The notes below the pieces were generated by a model, which had not been told where the DNA came from, made no database searches, and saw only the letters and a program-made list of their open reading frames with translations. This document shows positions 16,132-24,086 of a stretch of 64,000 nucleotides of DNA, one piece after another (the first letter of the stretch is position 1; each line of letters starts with the position of its first letter). Both the position numbers and the translations under genes were made by a program. Source of the DNA: JAEZAA01 sp964514485. GTDB lineage: Bacteria > Pseudomonadota > Gammaproteobacteria > Pseudomonadales > Oleiphilaceae. The stretch spans positions 1 through 64,000 of the forward strand of contig CAZEWG010000013.1 of NCBI GenBank assembly GCA_964514485.1. Direction: 5' to 3'.

Positions 16132-16788
16132 ATGTACCGGATCAAGGAAATGTTCTACAGCCTGCAGGGTGAGGGCGCCCATGCGGGGCGCCCGGCGGTG
16201 TTCTGCCGTTTCAGCAAATGCAATCTCTGGACCGGGCGTGAGAAAGACCGCGCCACGGCGGTCTGCAATTTTTGCGATACGGATTTTGTCGGCACCGACG
16301 GCAGTTACGGTGGCCGCTACGACACCGCCGAGGCGGTGGTGGATCAGGTCGCCGAGCTTTGGCCGGATCTCACCCAGGGGACACCCTATGTGATTTGTAC
16401 CGGCGGCGAGCCCTTGCTGCAGCTGGACAAGCCCTTGATCGACGCCTTTCATGCCCGGGGCTTTGAAGTGGGGGTGGAAACCAATGGCACCCTGCCGGCG
16501 CCGGAAGGGCTGGACTGGATATGCGTGAGCCCCAAGGCGGATGCGCCGGTGGTGATTGAGAGCTGTGACGAACTCAAGCTGGTCTATCCACAGCCCTTGG
16601 CTCCGCCCGAGCGCTTCCAGCAGATCAAGGCCCGTTACTTCTTTTTGTCACCGATGGCTGATCCATTGGTGCGGGAGGGCGCAGACCCCGTCAAGGAAAG
16701 GAATACCCGGGCGGCGTTGGCCTATTGTTTGGCCAACCCCCGCTGGCGGCTCTCCCTGCAGTTACACAAACTGCTGGGGATCGAGTAG
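16132..16788 (+). CDS. queE: 7-carboxy-7-deazaguanine synthase QueE (radical SAM)
   Basis: QueE forms the 7-deazaguanine ring from carboxytetrahydropterin. The 218-residue protein opens MYRIKEMFYSLQGEGAHAGRPAVF. It has the family's unusual cluster spacing C-x14-C-x2-C (from CNLW to CNFCD) and the TGGEPLLQ SAM motif. The start at 16132 is the family N-terminus, directly after queC. Confidence 0.95.
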   Translation: MYRIKEMFYSLQGEGAHAGRPAVFCRFSKCNLWTGREKDRATAVCNFCDTDFVGTDGSYGGRYDTAEAVVDQVAELWPDLTQGTPYVICTGGEPLLQLDKPLIDAFHARGFEVGVETNGTLPAPEGLDWICVSPKADAPVVIESCDELKLVYPQPLAPPERFQQIKARYFFLSPMADPLVREGADPVKERNTRAALAYCLANPRWRLSLQLHKLLGIE

Positions 16789-16820
16789 ACCGGGGCCGGT
16801 CACTGCCTGCCGCCGTGGAT

Positions 16821-17258
16821 TTAGTCGAGGGTGATGCCCTTCTGGGAGCGGATGCGATGCTGCACGTTCAGGCTGCGCTGCAGCAGGGTTTCGATACGGG
16901 CCAACTGGGTTTCAATATCGGGTGAGCGCATAAAGCGCGGGCCCTGGAAATCAAACTCGATGCCATAACGGAACTGGGAACCCGTGGGCCGGGCATAACG
17001 CACTACGCCGGCGAGTTTCTCGATCTGGATCGAGCCCATATCCATCACCAGCTCCAGGGCGACCATGACGTCTTCCTCTGGCTTGAGTTCGGCTGCGGTG
17101 TCGAAGGCCAGCCCTTGCTTGTTGTAATCAAGCGGCTGGACTTCAATCCAGCTTTCGTTGAACAGACCTTTTTTGACCCGAAGTGAAGCGCGCAACTCGG
17201 CAGCGGGATAACGCCTCAGGAGTCGTCTTTCTTCCGGGGTGGAGTTCTTTCCGGCCAT
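16821..17258 (-). CDS. PilZ-like protein
   Basis: The 145-residue soluble protein has an R-R-x-P-A-x-x-R-A segment near residues 15-24 and DYNKQGLAFDT near 44-54, resembling the RxxxR and (D/N)xSxxG motifs that bind c-di-GMP in PilZ domains. The second motif has Asn in place of the usual Ser. A later hydrophobic-charged core (GVVRYARPTGSQFRYGIEF) also fits the PilZ barrel. The C-terminus is helical. It may be a c-di-GMP effector; weak binding or none is possible. It is convergent with queE. Confidence 0.6.
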   Translation of the reverse strand: MAGKNSTPEERRLLRRYPAAELRASLRVKKGLFNESWIEVQPLDYNKQGLAFDTAAELKPEEDVMVALELVMDMGSIQIEKLAGVVRYARPTGSQFRYGIEFDFQGPRFMRSPDIETQLARIETLLQRSLNVQHRIRSQKGITLD

Positions 17259-17520
17259 AGCTACCTCAAATGGACTACTTCTCTGGAATGGAGGCTGGAG
17301 ACAAATGTTATTTTGCTCTGGTATAGGATGTTTATAGCTGCCAATCCGGAATTTGTCGCGCGGTTAGAGGATACTAACCTGGCAAAATGTCATTATTGAG
17401 AACTCTGCAAAAGTTTGCCAGTCGGTCTGAACCAGATTGGGGGTTCTTTGACTTTCCCGTGCCTTGAAACCGGAACCAGGCCCGCGTTATATCAGTACAC
17501 CAGCTTTGACAGGGCATTTT

Positions 17521-18294
17521 ATGACTGCTGTAAATCTTCATCATCGTGTTACCGGCACCGGCCAACCCCTGGTCATGCTGCATGGACTCTTTGGCTCCCA
17601 GGAAAACCTGGGGGCCATCAGCCGGCTGCTGGCGGAGCAGTATCAGATCCATGGCCTGGATCTGCGCAATCACGGCCGATCCCCTCACACCCAGGCCCAC
17701 AGCTACCCCTTGATGGTGGCTGACGTTATTGCCTATATGGATCGCATCGGGCTGGAACGCGCCCATTTCATCGGTCACTCCATGGGCGGCAAAACCGCCA
17801 TGCAGCTGGCCTTGACCCATCCAGACCGGGTGGAACGCCTGGTGGTGCTGGATATTGCCCCGGTTCTCTACAAACCCCACCATCAACAGATTCTGGCAGG
17901 ATTACAGAGCCTGGATTTGGCAACGCTGGGTTCCCGGACGGAGGCCGACCAGCAACTGGCGGCTTATGTGCCGGAGCTGGCGGTGCGGCAATTTTTGTTG
18001 AAAAATCTGGTCAAAACCGGTCCCGACCGTTTTGGCTGGCGGATCAACCTGGAATCCTTAATCCGTAACTATCAGGAGATCTTGGTCGGCCAGGCGCCTC
18101 AGCCACCGTTTCCACGCCCGGCGCTCTTCGTTAAGGGCGGCGACTCGGACTATATTCAGGCGGAGCATTGGCCCGTCATTCAGGAGTTATTTCCGGCGGC
18201 GGTTATGCGTATCATTCCTCGGACAGGTCATTGGCTGCATGCGGAAAAGCCCGAGGTGGTCGCGGCGGCAGCCCGGCGCTTTTTGATGTCCTGA
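17521..18294 (+). CDS. ybfF: Alpha/beta hydrolase, YbfF-like esterase
   Basis: The 257-residue protein matches the YbfF esterase length and pattern. It has HGLFGSQENLGAISRLL at the oxyanion side, LDLRNHGRSPH, the nucleophile elbow GHSMGGK, an acidic residue region after VKGGDSDYI and the catalytic His in GHWLHAEKP. The substrate in vivo is not known; family members act on short acyl esters and thioesters. I chose the ATG at 17521, where family similarity begins. tamA starts 13 bases after the stop. Confidence 0.85.
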   Translation: MTAVNLHHRVTGTGQPLVMLHGLFGSQENLGAISRLLAEQYQIHGLDLRNHGRSPHTQAHSYPLMVADVIAYMDRIGLERAHFIGHSMGGKTAMQLALTHPDRVERLVVLDIAPVLYKPHHQQILAGLQSLDLATLGSRTEADQQLAAYVPELAVRQFLLKNLVKTGPDRFGWRINLESLIRNYQEILVGQAPQPPFPRPALFVKGGDSDYIQAEHWPVIQELFPAAVMRIIPRTGHWLHAEKPEVVAAAARRFLMS

Positions 18295-18307
18295 ACGGGA
18301 TTAACGT

Positions 18308-20089
18308 GTGTTTCGACTTCCTGGCAAGACCATGCGTGTACTGGCGAGCCTCTATCTTCGCTGCTGGATTTGTCTGGCCCTGCTAGGGGCACCTGTCGTT
18401 GTGGTGGCCCAGGATGAGCCGGAAGAGGTAAAACTACGGGTCAGCGGGGTCGGCAGTCGGCTGGAAGAGAATATCCGGGCCCATGTGGGTACCCTTTATG
18501 TCCGCGACCTGGATAACAGCGCCAGCTTGCGCTCGTCGGTCGGGACTGCCACGCAGCAGGCCTTGCAGGCGCTCGGCTACTATGACTCGGAAGTCGCCGT
18601 GCAAATCCGGCGTGATCGTGACCCGGCGGATGTGGCGGTCAGGGTACGACTGGCCAAACCGGTACGTTGGCGGGCGATTGCGGTGGAGGTTGAGGGAGAA
18701 GGGCAGGACGACCCCCAACTGCAGCAGGTGTTGGCCGAGTATCTGCCAAAGTCCGGCACCGTTCTCGATCAGGGCGCCTATGAGACCCTGAAACGGCGCC
18801 TGCAAACCACTGCCATCAGTCGGGGCTATTTCGATGCCGCCCATCGGGAACACCGGATCGAGATTGACCGGGATGAGCGCAGTGCAGACCTCTACCTGAC
18901 CTTCGACAGTGCCCGTCGCTACCGGCTGGCCGAGGTGACGTTCAGCGAGACCGAGCTCAGTGACGAGCGGCTCAATCAGCTGGTGCCCTTCGACGCCGGC
19001 GACCCTTACTCCGAAGATCGCATCAATCATCTCAATAAACGCCTGCTGGACAGTGGTTATTTTGCCTCGGTCACCGTTCGTCCCCAACGGCCGGAGAACG
19101 CCGACCAGCCGATACCGGTGGATGTGCTGCTGCGGGATAACGAATCCAACCGGGTCGGGGTGGGCGTGGGCTATGGCACCGATAGCGGGCCCCGTTTCCG
19201 GTTGAGCTGGGACAAGCCTTTGATCAACAGCGCCGGCCACTCGTTCTCCTCGTCGTTGATCTGGTCGGAAATGAACCGCCGGCTTTCCGCCGAGTACCGG
19301 ATTCCCGAGAGCGATCCCATCAATGACTTCTGGACCATCCAGGCGGGTTACCAGGAAGAAGAGTTTGAAGATAGCTACTACCGCACCGAAAGCCTGGGTT
19401 TTAGCCGGCAAACCCTGCTCTCCAGTGGCTGGTGGCGCAACCCGTCGCTGCGGATCCGCAGTGAAAGCGCCAGTCTGGGGGGAGGAAGCGGCGAGGATGA
19501 GCGGGTTGAGAACAGTTTATTCGTGGTGCCGGGAATCAGCTTTTCAAAAACCTCCACCGAAGGCGGTGTCCACCCTGATCGCGGCTACCGGCTGCTGTTC
19601 GATGCGGAGTTTTCCGACCCCATCCTGGGCTCGGATACCCGTTACCTGAGGCTCAAGAGCCAAGCCCATTACCTGCTGAGCCTGGCACCGCGACATCAGC
19701 TGCTCAGTCGGGTGGAACTGGGCTGGTTAATGGCCGAGGACTTCCATGAAGTGCCCGTGAGTACCCGGTTCTTCGCCGGGGGCGACCAGAGTGTGCGGGG
19801 CTATGACTACAACAGTCTGGGACCGCGCCGCCCGGACGGCACCGAAACCGGGGGCCAGTACCTGACGACGGTCAGTGGTGAATACCTGTACCGGATTTTC
19901 ACCAACTGGCAGGCAGCGGTATTTGTGGATCATGGTGGGGCTTTTGCGAACTGCTGTGCGCCCCGTTTCACCGGGGTGGGCGTGGGGGCCCGCTGGCTGC
20001 TGCCGTTTGGGAACTTCCGCCTGGATGTGGCCCATGGCATGGAAGGGGGAGGGGTCCGTCTGCACTTGTTCGTGGGAGGTGTGTTGTGA
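18308..20089 (+). CDS. tamA: Translocation and assembly module outer-membrane protein TamA
   Basis: The protein (593 residues from GTG 18308; 585 if ATG 18332 is used) has a signal peptide, three POTRA domains up to about residue 270, and a C-terminal Omp85 barrel with the lid motif GGDQSVRGYDYNSLGPR. TamA works with TamB to insert outer-membrane proteins and to move lipids across the envelope. Its stop overlaps the GTG of tamB by four bases, the usual tamAB arrangement. Confidence 0.93.
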   Translation: MFRLPGKTMRVLASLYLRCWICLALLGAPVVVVAQDEPEEVKLRVSGVGSRLEENIRAHVGTLYVRDLDNSASLRSSVGTATQQALQALGYYDSEVAVQIRRDRDPADVAVRVRLAKPVRWRAIAVEVEGEGQDDPQLQQVLAEYLPKSGTVLDQGAYETLKRRLQTTAISRGYFDAAHREHRIEIDRDERSADLYLTFDSARRYRLAEVTFSETELSDERLNQLVPFDAGDPYSEDRINHLNKRLLDSGYFASVTVRPQRPENADQPIPVDVLLRDNESNRVGVGVGYGTDSGPRFRLSWDKPLINSAGHSFSSSLIWSEMNRRLSAEYRIPESDPINDFWTIQAGYQEEEFEDSYYRTESLGFSRQTLLSSGWWRNPSLRIRSESASLGGGSGEDERVENSLFVVPGISFSKTSTEGGVHPDRGYRLLFDAEFSDPILGSDTRYLRLKSQAHYLLSLAPRHQLLSRVELGWLMAEDFHEVPVSTRFFAGGDQSVRGYDYNSLGPRRPDGTETGGQYLTTVSGEYLYRIFTNWQAAVFVDHGGAFANCCAPRFTGVGVGARWLLPFGNFRLDVAHGMEGGGVRLHLFVGGVL

Positions 20090-23000
20090 CGGAACAGGTT
20101 GTACCGTCTGGAACGCCAGCACCACCTCCTCACCCGCCGCGTCGCCGACTGTGGCGCTGGCTGAAGGCCCTGTTGCTGGTGGTGGTTCTGTTGGTCGGGC
20201 TGATGGCCGGCCTGTTGGCCTTGGCCCTGTTTAACGAAGCCACCGGGCGCTGGGTGTTGGCGCAGCTGCCCCGTTGGTTGCCGGCCCTGACCCTGGAACA
20301 GGTGAACGGCACCCTGGCCGATGGCCTGGAGATTGGCGTGCTACGCTGGGAGACCGACTCCTTGCGGATCGAGGCCACCCGGGTCAGCAGCCGCTGGCAG
20401 TTACGGTGCTTGCGGCAAAACACCCTGTGTCTGGATCTGTTGTCCGCACAGCGGCTGTCGATCTGGACCGCCCCTTCCCCGGAGCCGGAACCGGATGAGC
20501 CCTTTGACGGCGTCCAGCTGCCGAAAATCCATATTCCCTGGCAGTTCAATATTGGTCATCTGCAACTGGATCAGGCGGACTGGCAGCGGGGAGAGCGCCC
20601 CCCGATCCGCTTTGGCAGCGCCACACTGAGCGGTGTGATGGCCGGCAGTGACTGGGCCGTGCACCAGTTCAGTTGGACGTTTGACGATCCCCTGCTCGGC
20701 CAGGGTGAGCTGGAACTCACCGGGCACCTGTCCACGGAGAGGCGCTATCCCATTTCGGCCCAGTTGGACGGGCGCTACCGCCCGCCGGGGCCGGAGCTGC
20801 CGTTCGAATACTGGCAGCTGGGGCTGACGGGAGACTTGGCGGCGCTGGCGGTTCACTTGCTGGCGCTCCAGGATCAGCGCCCGGCCGCTGAAGCCACCGG
20901 CCTGATTGACCTGACCCGGGCCGAGCTGCCCTTGCGGTTACAGCTGGAGACGCACCAGACCGTCTCCTGGCAAGATATCCAAGTGTCCGAGGCCGATGTG
21001 CAGCTGTCGGGCAGCCTGGAACGTTATCAGATCGTTGCCCGAACCCGCCTGCAGCTACCGGAGCAGCCCCCCTTGGCCTTGGCATTACAGGGGCGGGGGG
21101 ATCTTCAGCACCTGCAGGTCGCCCAGCTACAGGCCGAGGTGGAGGAGTCCCGCCTGGTTTTGCAGGGGGAGCTGGACTGGAGCCAGGGCGTGAGCTGGCA
21201 AGGCCTTTTGCAACTGCATCAACTGGACCCAGCCCCCTGGCTGACAGATTGGCCGGGCCGGTTAAGTGGTCAAGCCCGGACCCGGTTTGCCTGGCAGGAA
21301 GAAGACTGGAGCTTGCAGCTTGACGAGGTCGAACTCCAGGGCGAACTGCGCCAGCAGCCGCTGCAGTTGACCGGCGGCATCAGTCGCAGTCCGGAGAACC
21401 GCTGGTTGGTGGAGGCCGTGGAGCTGCTCTGGGGCGCCAACCGGGTGCGGGCCCAGGGACAGCTCAACAGCACCTGGGATCTGGCCGGGGAGCTGGCGAT
21501 TCCGGATCTGGCTACCTTCGGCCCCGGCCTGGCGGGCGGGCTGGATGCCCAGTGGCGGTTAACGGGCACAGCCGAAGACCCTCGGCTGCAGCTGTCTGCC
21601 AAGAGTCCCCTGATCGCCTTTGAAGAGCACCGGATTGAGCAGGTGGCAGTGGAGGCCCGGGTGGCTCCCCGGACCCTGGCGGAACTCGAGGTGCACCTAA
21701 AGGCCGCCCAGGGCTTGGTTGCCGATCAGCCGGTCTCACAAATCTCCTTGCAGACCCGGGGTGATGCGGCCAACCACCAGCTGCGACTGCAGTTACAGGT
21801 CCCCGAATTTCGAGTTCAATTGGGTGCCCAGGGGGCTTGGGATGTGGAAAGCCGGAACTGGCAGGGTGTTCTGGAAGGCCTGGAGCTCGCCCAAGGCTCG
21901 GCCTGGACCTTGACCCAGTCGCAGGCCGCCGGCCTGATCTGGCGTCAGGCGGAACAGCACCTCAGCCTGGAGCCCCTGTGTCTGGCCGATGGGGGCTCCA
22001 GCCTCTGTCTGGCGCTCGACTTCCACGGCCAGGACCAGCAGTTGGAACTGGCGACCCAGATTGACCGGCTGGACCTGGCCCGGTTAAACCCGGTGCTGAA
22101 GCTGGCAGGCCTGGAGCTTGAGGTGAGAGGGACAGCGGATGGAGACTTGCGCCTGGAGGATGCTCTGGCCATGCCGAAAGTGCAGGGTGATATGCAGCTG
22201 CAACAGGTGGCCCTGCAGGCCAGTGAAGCCGAGCCCTGGTTTCGGGAGTTGGAGCTGCAGGCGCGTTTCCGGGGGACCTCGGCCGAGCTGGAGTTGAGCC
22301 TGACGGCCCCCGAGCATTTGCATTGGCGCCCACAGAGTGCTGCCCAAATCCGCTGGCAGGGTCTGGAGCAGTTCGACCTCCGTCGCAGTTGCTGGCAGGC
22401 GGACGGCTCTCAGCTGTGTCTACAGGGGGGCTGGAGCGCTGCTGGCGGGCTGGACGCGGGGTTGGAGCTGGCTGGCGACCTGCCATCGGCGTTGGGGCCG
22501 ATCCTGCCGGAAGGCCTGGCCCTAGGGGGCGCGATCCAGTTGACTGCGCAACTGGCCCAGCCGAAAGGACAGGCCATGCGCCTGGAGCTGAAAAGCCTGC
22601 TGGAAGGGGGAGAGGTGCGCTTGAGTCGGGATGATGGCTCCACGCTTAATCTGCCCATTGAACAGTTGACGCTTCAGGCCGAAGCGGTTGATGAGAAGGT
22701 GCGCGGTGAGCTTGGGCTGCAATCGCCGAGTCTCGGACGGGGTGGGGCCAGTCTTGAACTGGATTTGGCCGGCAAGAAAACCCTGGCTGCCCGGTGGGAG
22801 ATCAGCGGCATGCAACTGGCCCTGATCCAGCCATTTTTTCCGCAGCTTTCCGAGTTGAATGGCCAGTTACAAGTGCAGGGAACCATGGTGGGGCCGTTGG
22901 AATCGCCCCAGGTGAATGGGCTGTTTCATCTGACCGAGGGGCAGCTGGCGGGGGCAGGGCTGCCGGTGCCGATTGATGACCTGGACCTGCGGCTGGCCAT

Positions 23001-24039
23001 TGAGAATAACCGGGCCGGTCTGGAGGGAACGTTCAGCAGCCGGGGCGGGCGCGGCACCCTCAGTGGTGAAGGCTTGCTGGATAAAGACTGGTACGGTGAC
23101 ATTCGTCTGCAGGGGCAGGATATTCCGGTGGTGCGCCGCCCCGACCTGGACTTGGTGGTACAGCCAGACTTGAACCTGAAAATCCGCCAGGGACAGATCT
23201 TTCTGGGCGGCAGCCTGGTGGCGACAGAAGGGCTTTTTGAGCTTCAGCCCCTCCCTCCGGGGGCGGTGGAAACCTCACCGGATGTGGTGTTTATCGACCA
23301 GCGTGAGCAACTTGAAGAAGAACGGGAACGGCCCTGGGAGATTGGCGTCAATCTCACTCTGGGGATTCGTGACAAAGTATTATTAAAGGGGTTCGGCGCC
23401 CAGGTGCGCCTGGACGGCGGGCTGAATCTCATTCAGGGTGAGACCGGGGTCTTGATCGGTCGGGGCACGGTGAACGTGGCGGAGGGCCGCTATGAGAAAT
23501 TTGGTCAGCGCCTGAAGGTGAGATCGGGCCAGATTATCTTTAATGGCCCGGTCGAGCGTCCGTTCATTAGCCTGGAGGCGGTGCGGGAGACGGAAAGCGT
23601 GATCGCGGGGATGCGGATCAGCGGCCCGATTGATCAGCCGGATATCAGCCTGTTTTCGGAACCGTCCCTGCCCGAGGACACCATCATGTACTACCTGCTG
23701 ACCGGCAACGCCCCGGGAACCGGCGTGGGTGATGAGCAGGCGCTGGCCAACCGCGCCTTGCTGGGCCTGGGGTTGTACGGGGGCACGCCGCTGGCGGAGC
23801 AGATGGCGGAAACCTTCGGGGTGGAGGAGTTCGATGTGACCACCAGTGGCGAGGGGGACTCCACGGCCGTCAACCTGAGTGGTTATCTGTCACCCCGTCT
23901 GTTTGTCGAGTACGGCATCGGGGTCTTCTCGCCCGTCAACACCTTGACCCTGCGCTACCAGTTGCGGCCCCGGCTGTTTCTGGAGGCGGTCAATGGCATC
24001 GAGAATATTCTCGATGTGCTGTACACCTTTGAATTTTAG
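20086..24039 (+). CDS. tamB: Inner-membrane-anchored translocation module protein TamB
   Basis: The 1317-residue protein has a Pro-rich cytoplasmic tail and one membrane helix at about 22-48 (LKALLLVVVLLVGLMAGLL). A long series of beta-strand repeats typical of the AsmA/TamB beta-taco follows, with the DUF490 domain at the C-terminus (GRGTVNVAEGRYEKFGQRL, then a last strand ending LYTFEF). It bridges the periplasm to TamA. The GTG start overlaps the tamA stop. Confidence 0.94.
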   Translation: MTEQVVPSGTPAPPPHPPRRRLWRWLKALLLVVVLLVGLMAGLLALALFNEATGRWVLAQLPRWLPALTLEQVNGTLADGLEIGVLRWETDSLRIEATRVSSRWQLRCLRQNTLCLDLLSAQRLSIWTAPSPEPEPDEPFDGVQLPKIHIPWQFNIGHLQLDQADWQRGERPPIRFGSATLSGVMAGSDWAVHQFSWTFDDPLLGQGELELTGHLSTERRYPISAQLDGRYRPPGPELPFEYWQLGLTGDLAALAVHLLALQDQRPAAEATGLIDLTRAELPLRLQLETHQTVSWQDIQVSEADVQLSGSLERYQIVARTRLQLPEQPPLALALQGRGDLQHLQVAQLQAEVEESRLVLQGELDWSQGVSWQGLLQLHQLDPAPWLTDWPGRLSGQARTRFAWQEEDWSLQLDEVELQGELRQQPLQLTGGISRSPENRWLVEAVELLWGANRVRAQGQLNSTWDLAGELAIPDLATFGPGLAGGLDAQWRLTGTAEDPRLQLSAKSPLIAFEEHRIEQVAVEARVAPRTLAELEVHLKAAQGLVADQPVSQISLQTRGDAANHQLRLQLQVPEFRVQLGAQGAWDVESRNWQGVLEGLELAQGSAWTLTQSQAAGLIWRQAEQHLSLEPLCLADGGSSLCLALDFHGQDQQLELATQIDRLDLARLNPVLKLAGLELEVRGTADGDLRLEDALAMPKVQGDMQLQQVALQASEAEPWFRELELQARFRGTSAELELSLTAPEHLHWRPQSAAQIRWQGLEQFDLRRSCWQADGSQLCLQGGWSAAGGLDAGLELAGDLPSALGPILPEGLALGGAIQLTAQLAQPKGQAMRLELKSLLEGGEVRLSRDDGSTLNLPIEQLTLQAEAVDEKVRGELGLQSPSLGRGGASLELDLAGKKTLAARWEISGMQLALIQPFFPQLSELNGQLQVQGTMVGPLESPQVNGLFHLTEGQLAGAGLPVPIDDLDLRLAIENNRAGLEGTFSSRGGRGTLSGEGLLDKDWYGDIRLQGQDIPVVRRPDLDLVVQPDLNLKIRQGQIFLGGSLVATEGLFELQPLPPGAVETSPDVVFIDQREQLEEERERPWEIGVNLTLGIRDKVLLKGFGAQVRLDGGLNLIQGETGVLIGRGTVNVAEGRYEKFGQRLKVRSGQIIFNGPVERPFISLEAVRETESVIAGMRISGPIDQPDISLFSEPSLPEDTIMYYLLTGNAPGTGVGDEQALANRALLGLGLYGGTPLAEQMAETFGVEEFDVTTSGEGDSTAVNLSGYLSPRLFVEYGIGVFSPVNTLTLRYQLRPRLFLEAVNGIENILDVLYTFEF

Positions 24040-24086
24040 GGCGGAAGAGGGCCGTTATTGGGGTGGGAGTGAAGCGGCGGACCCTG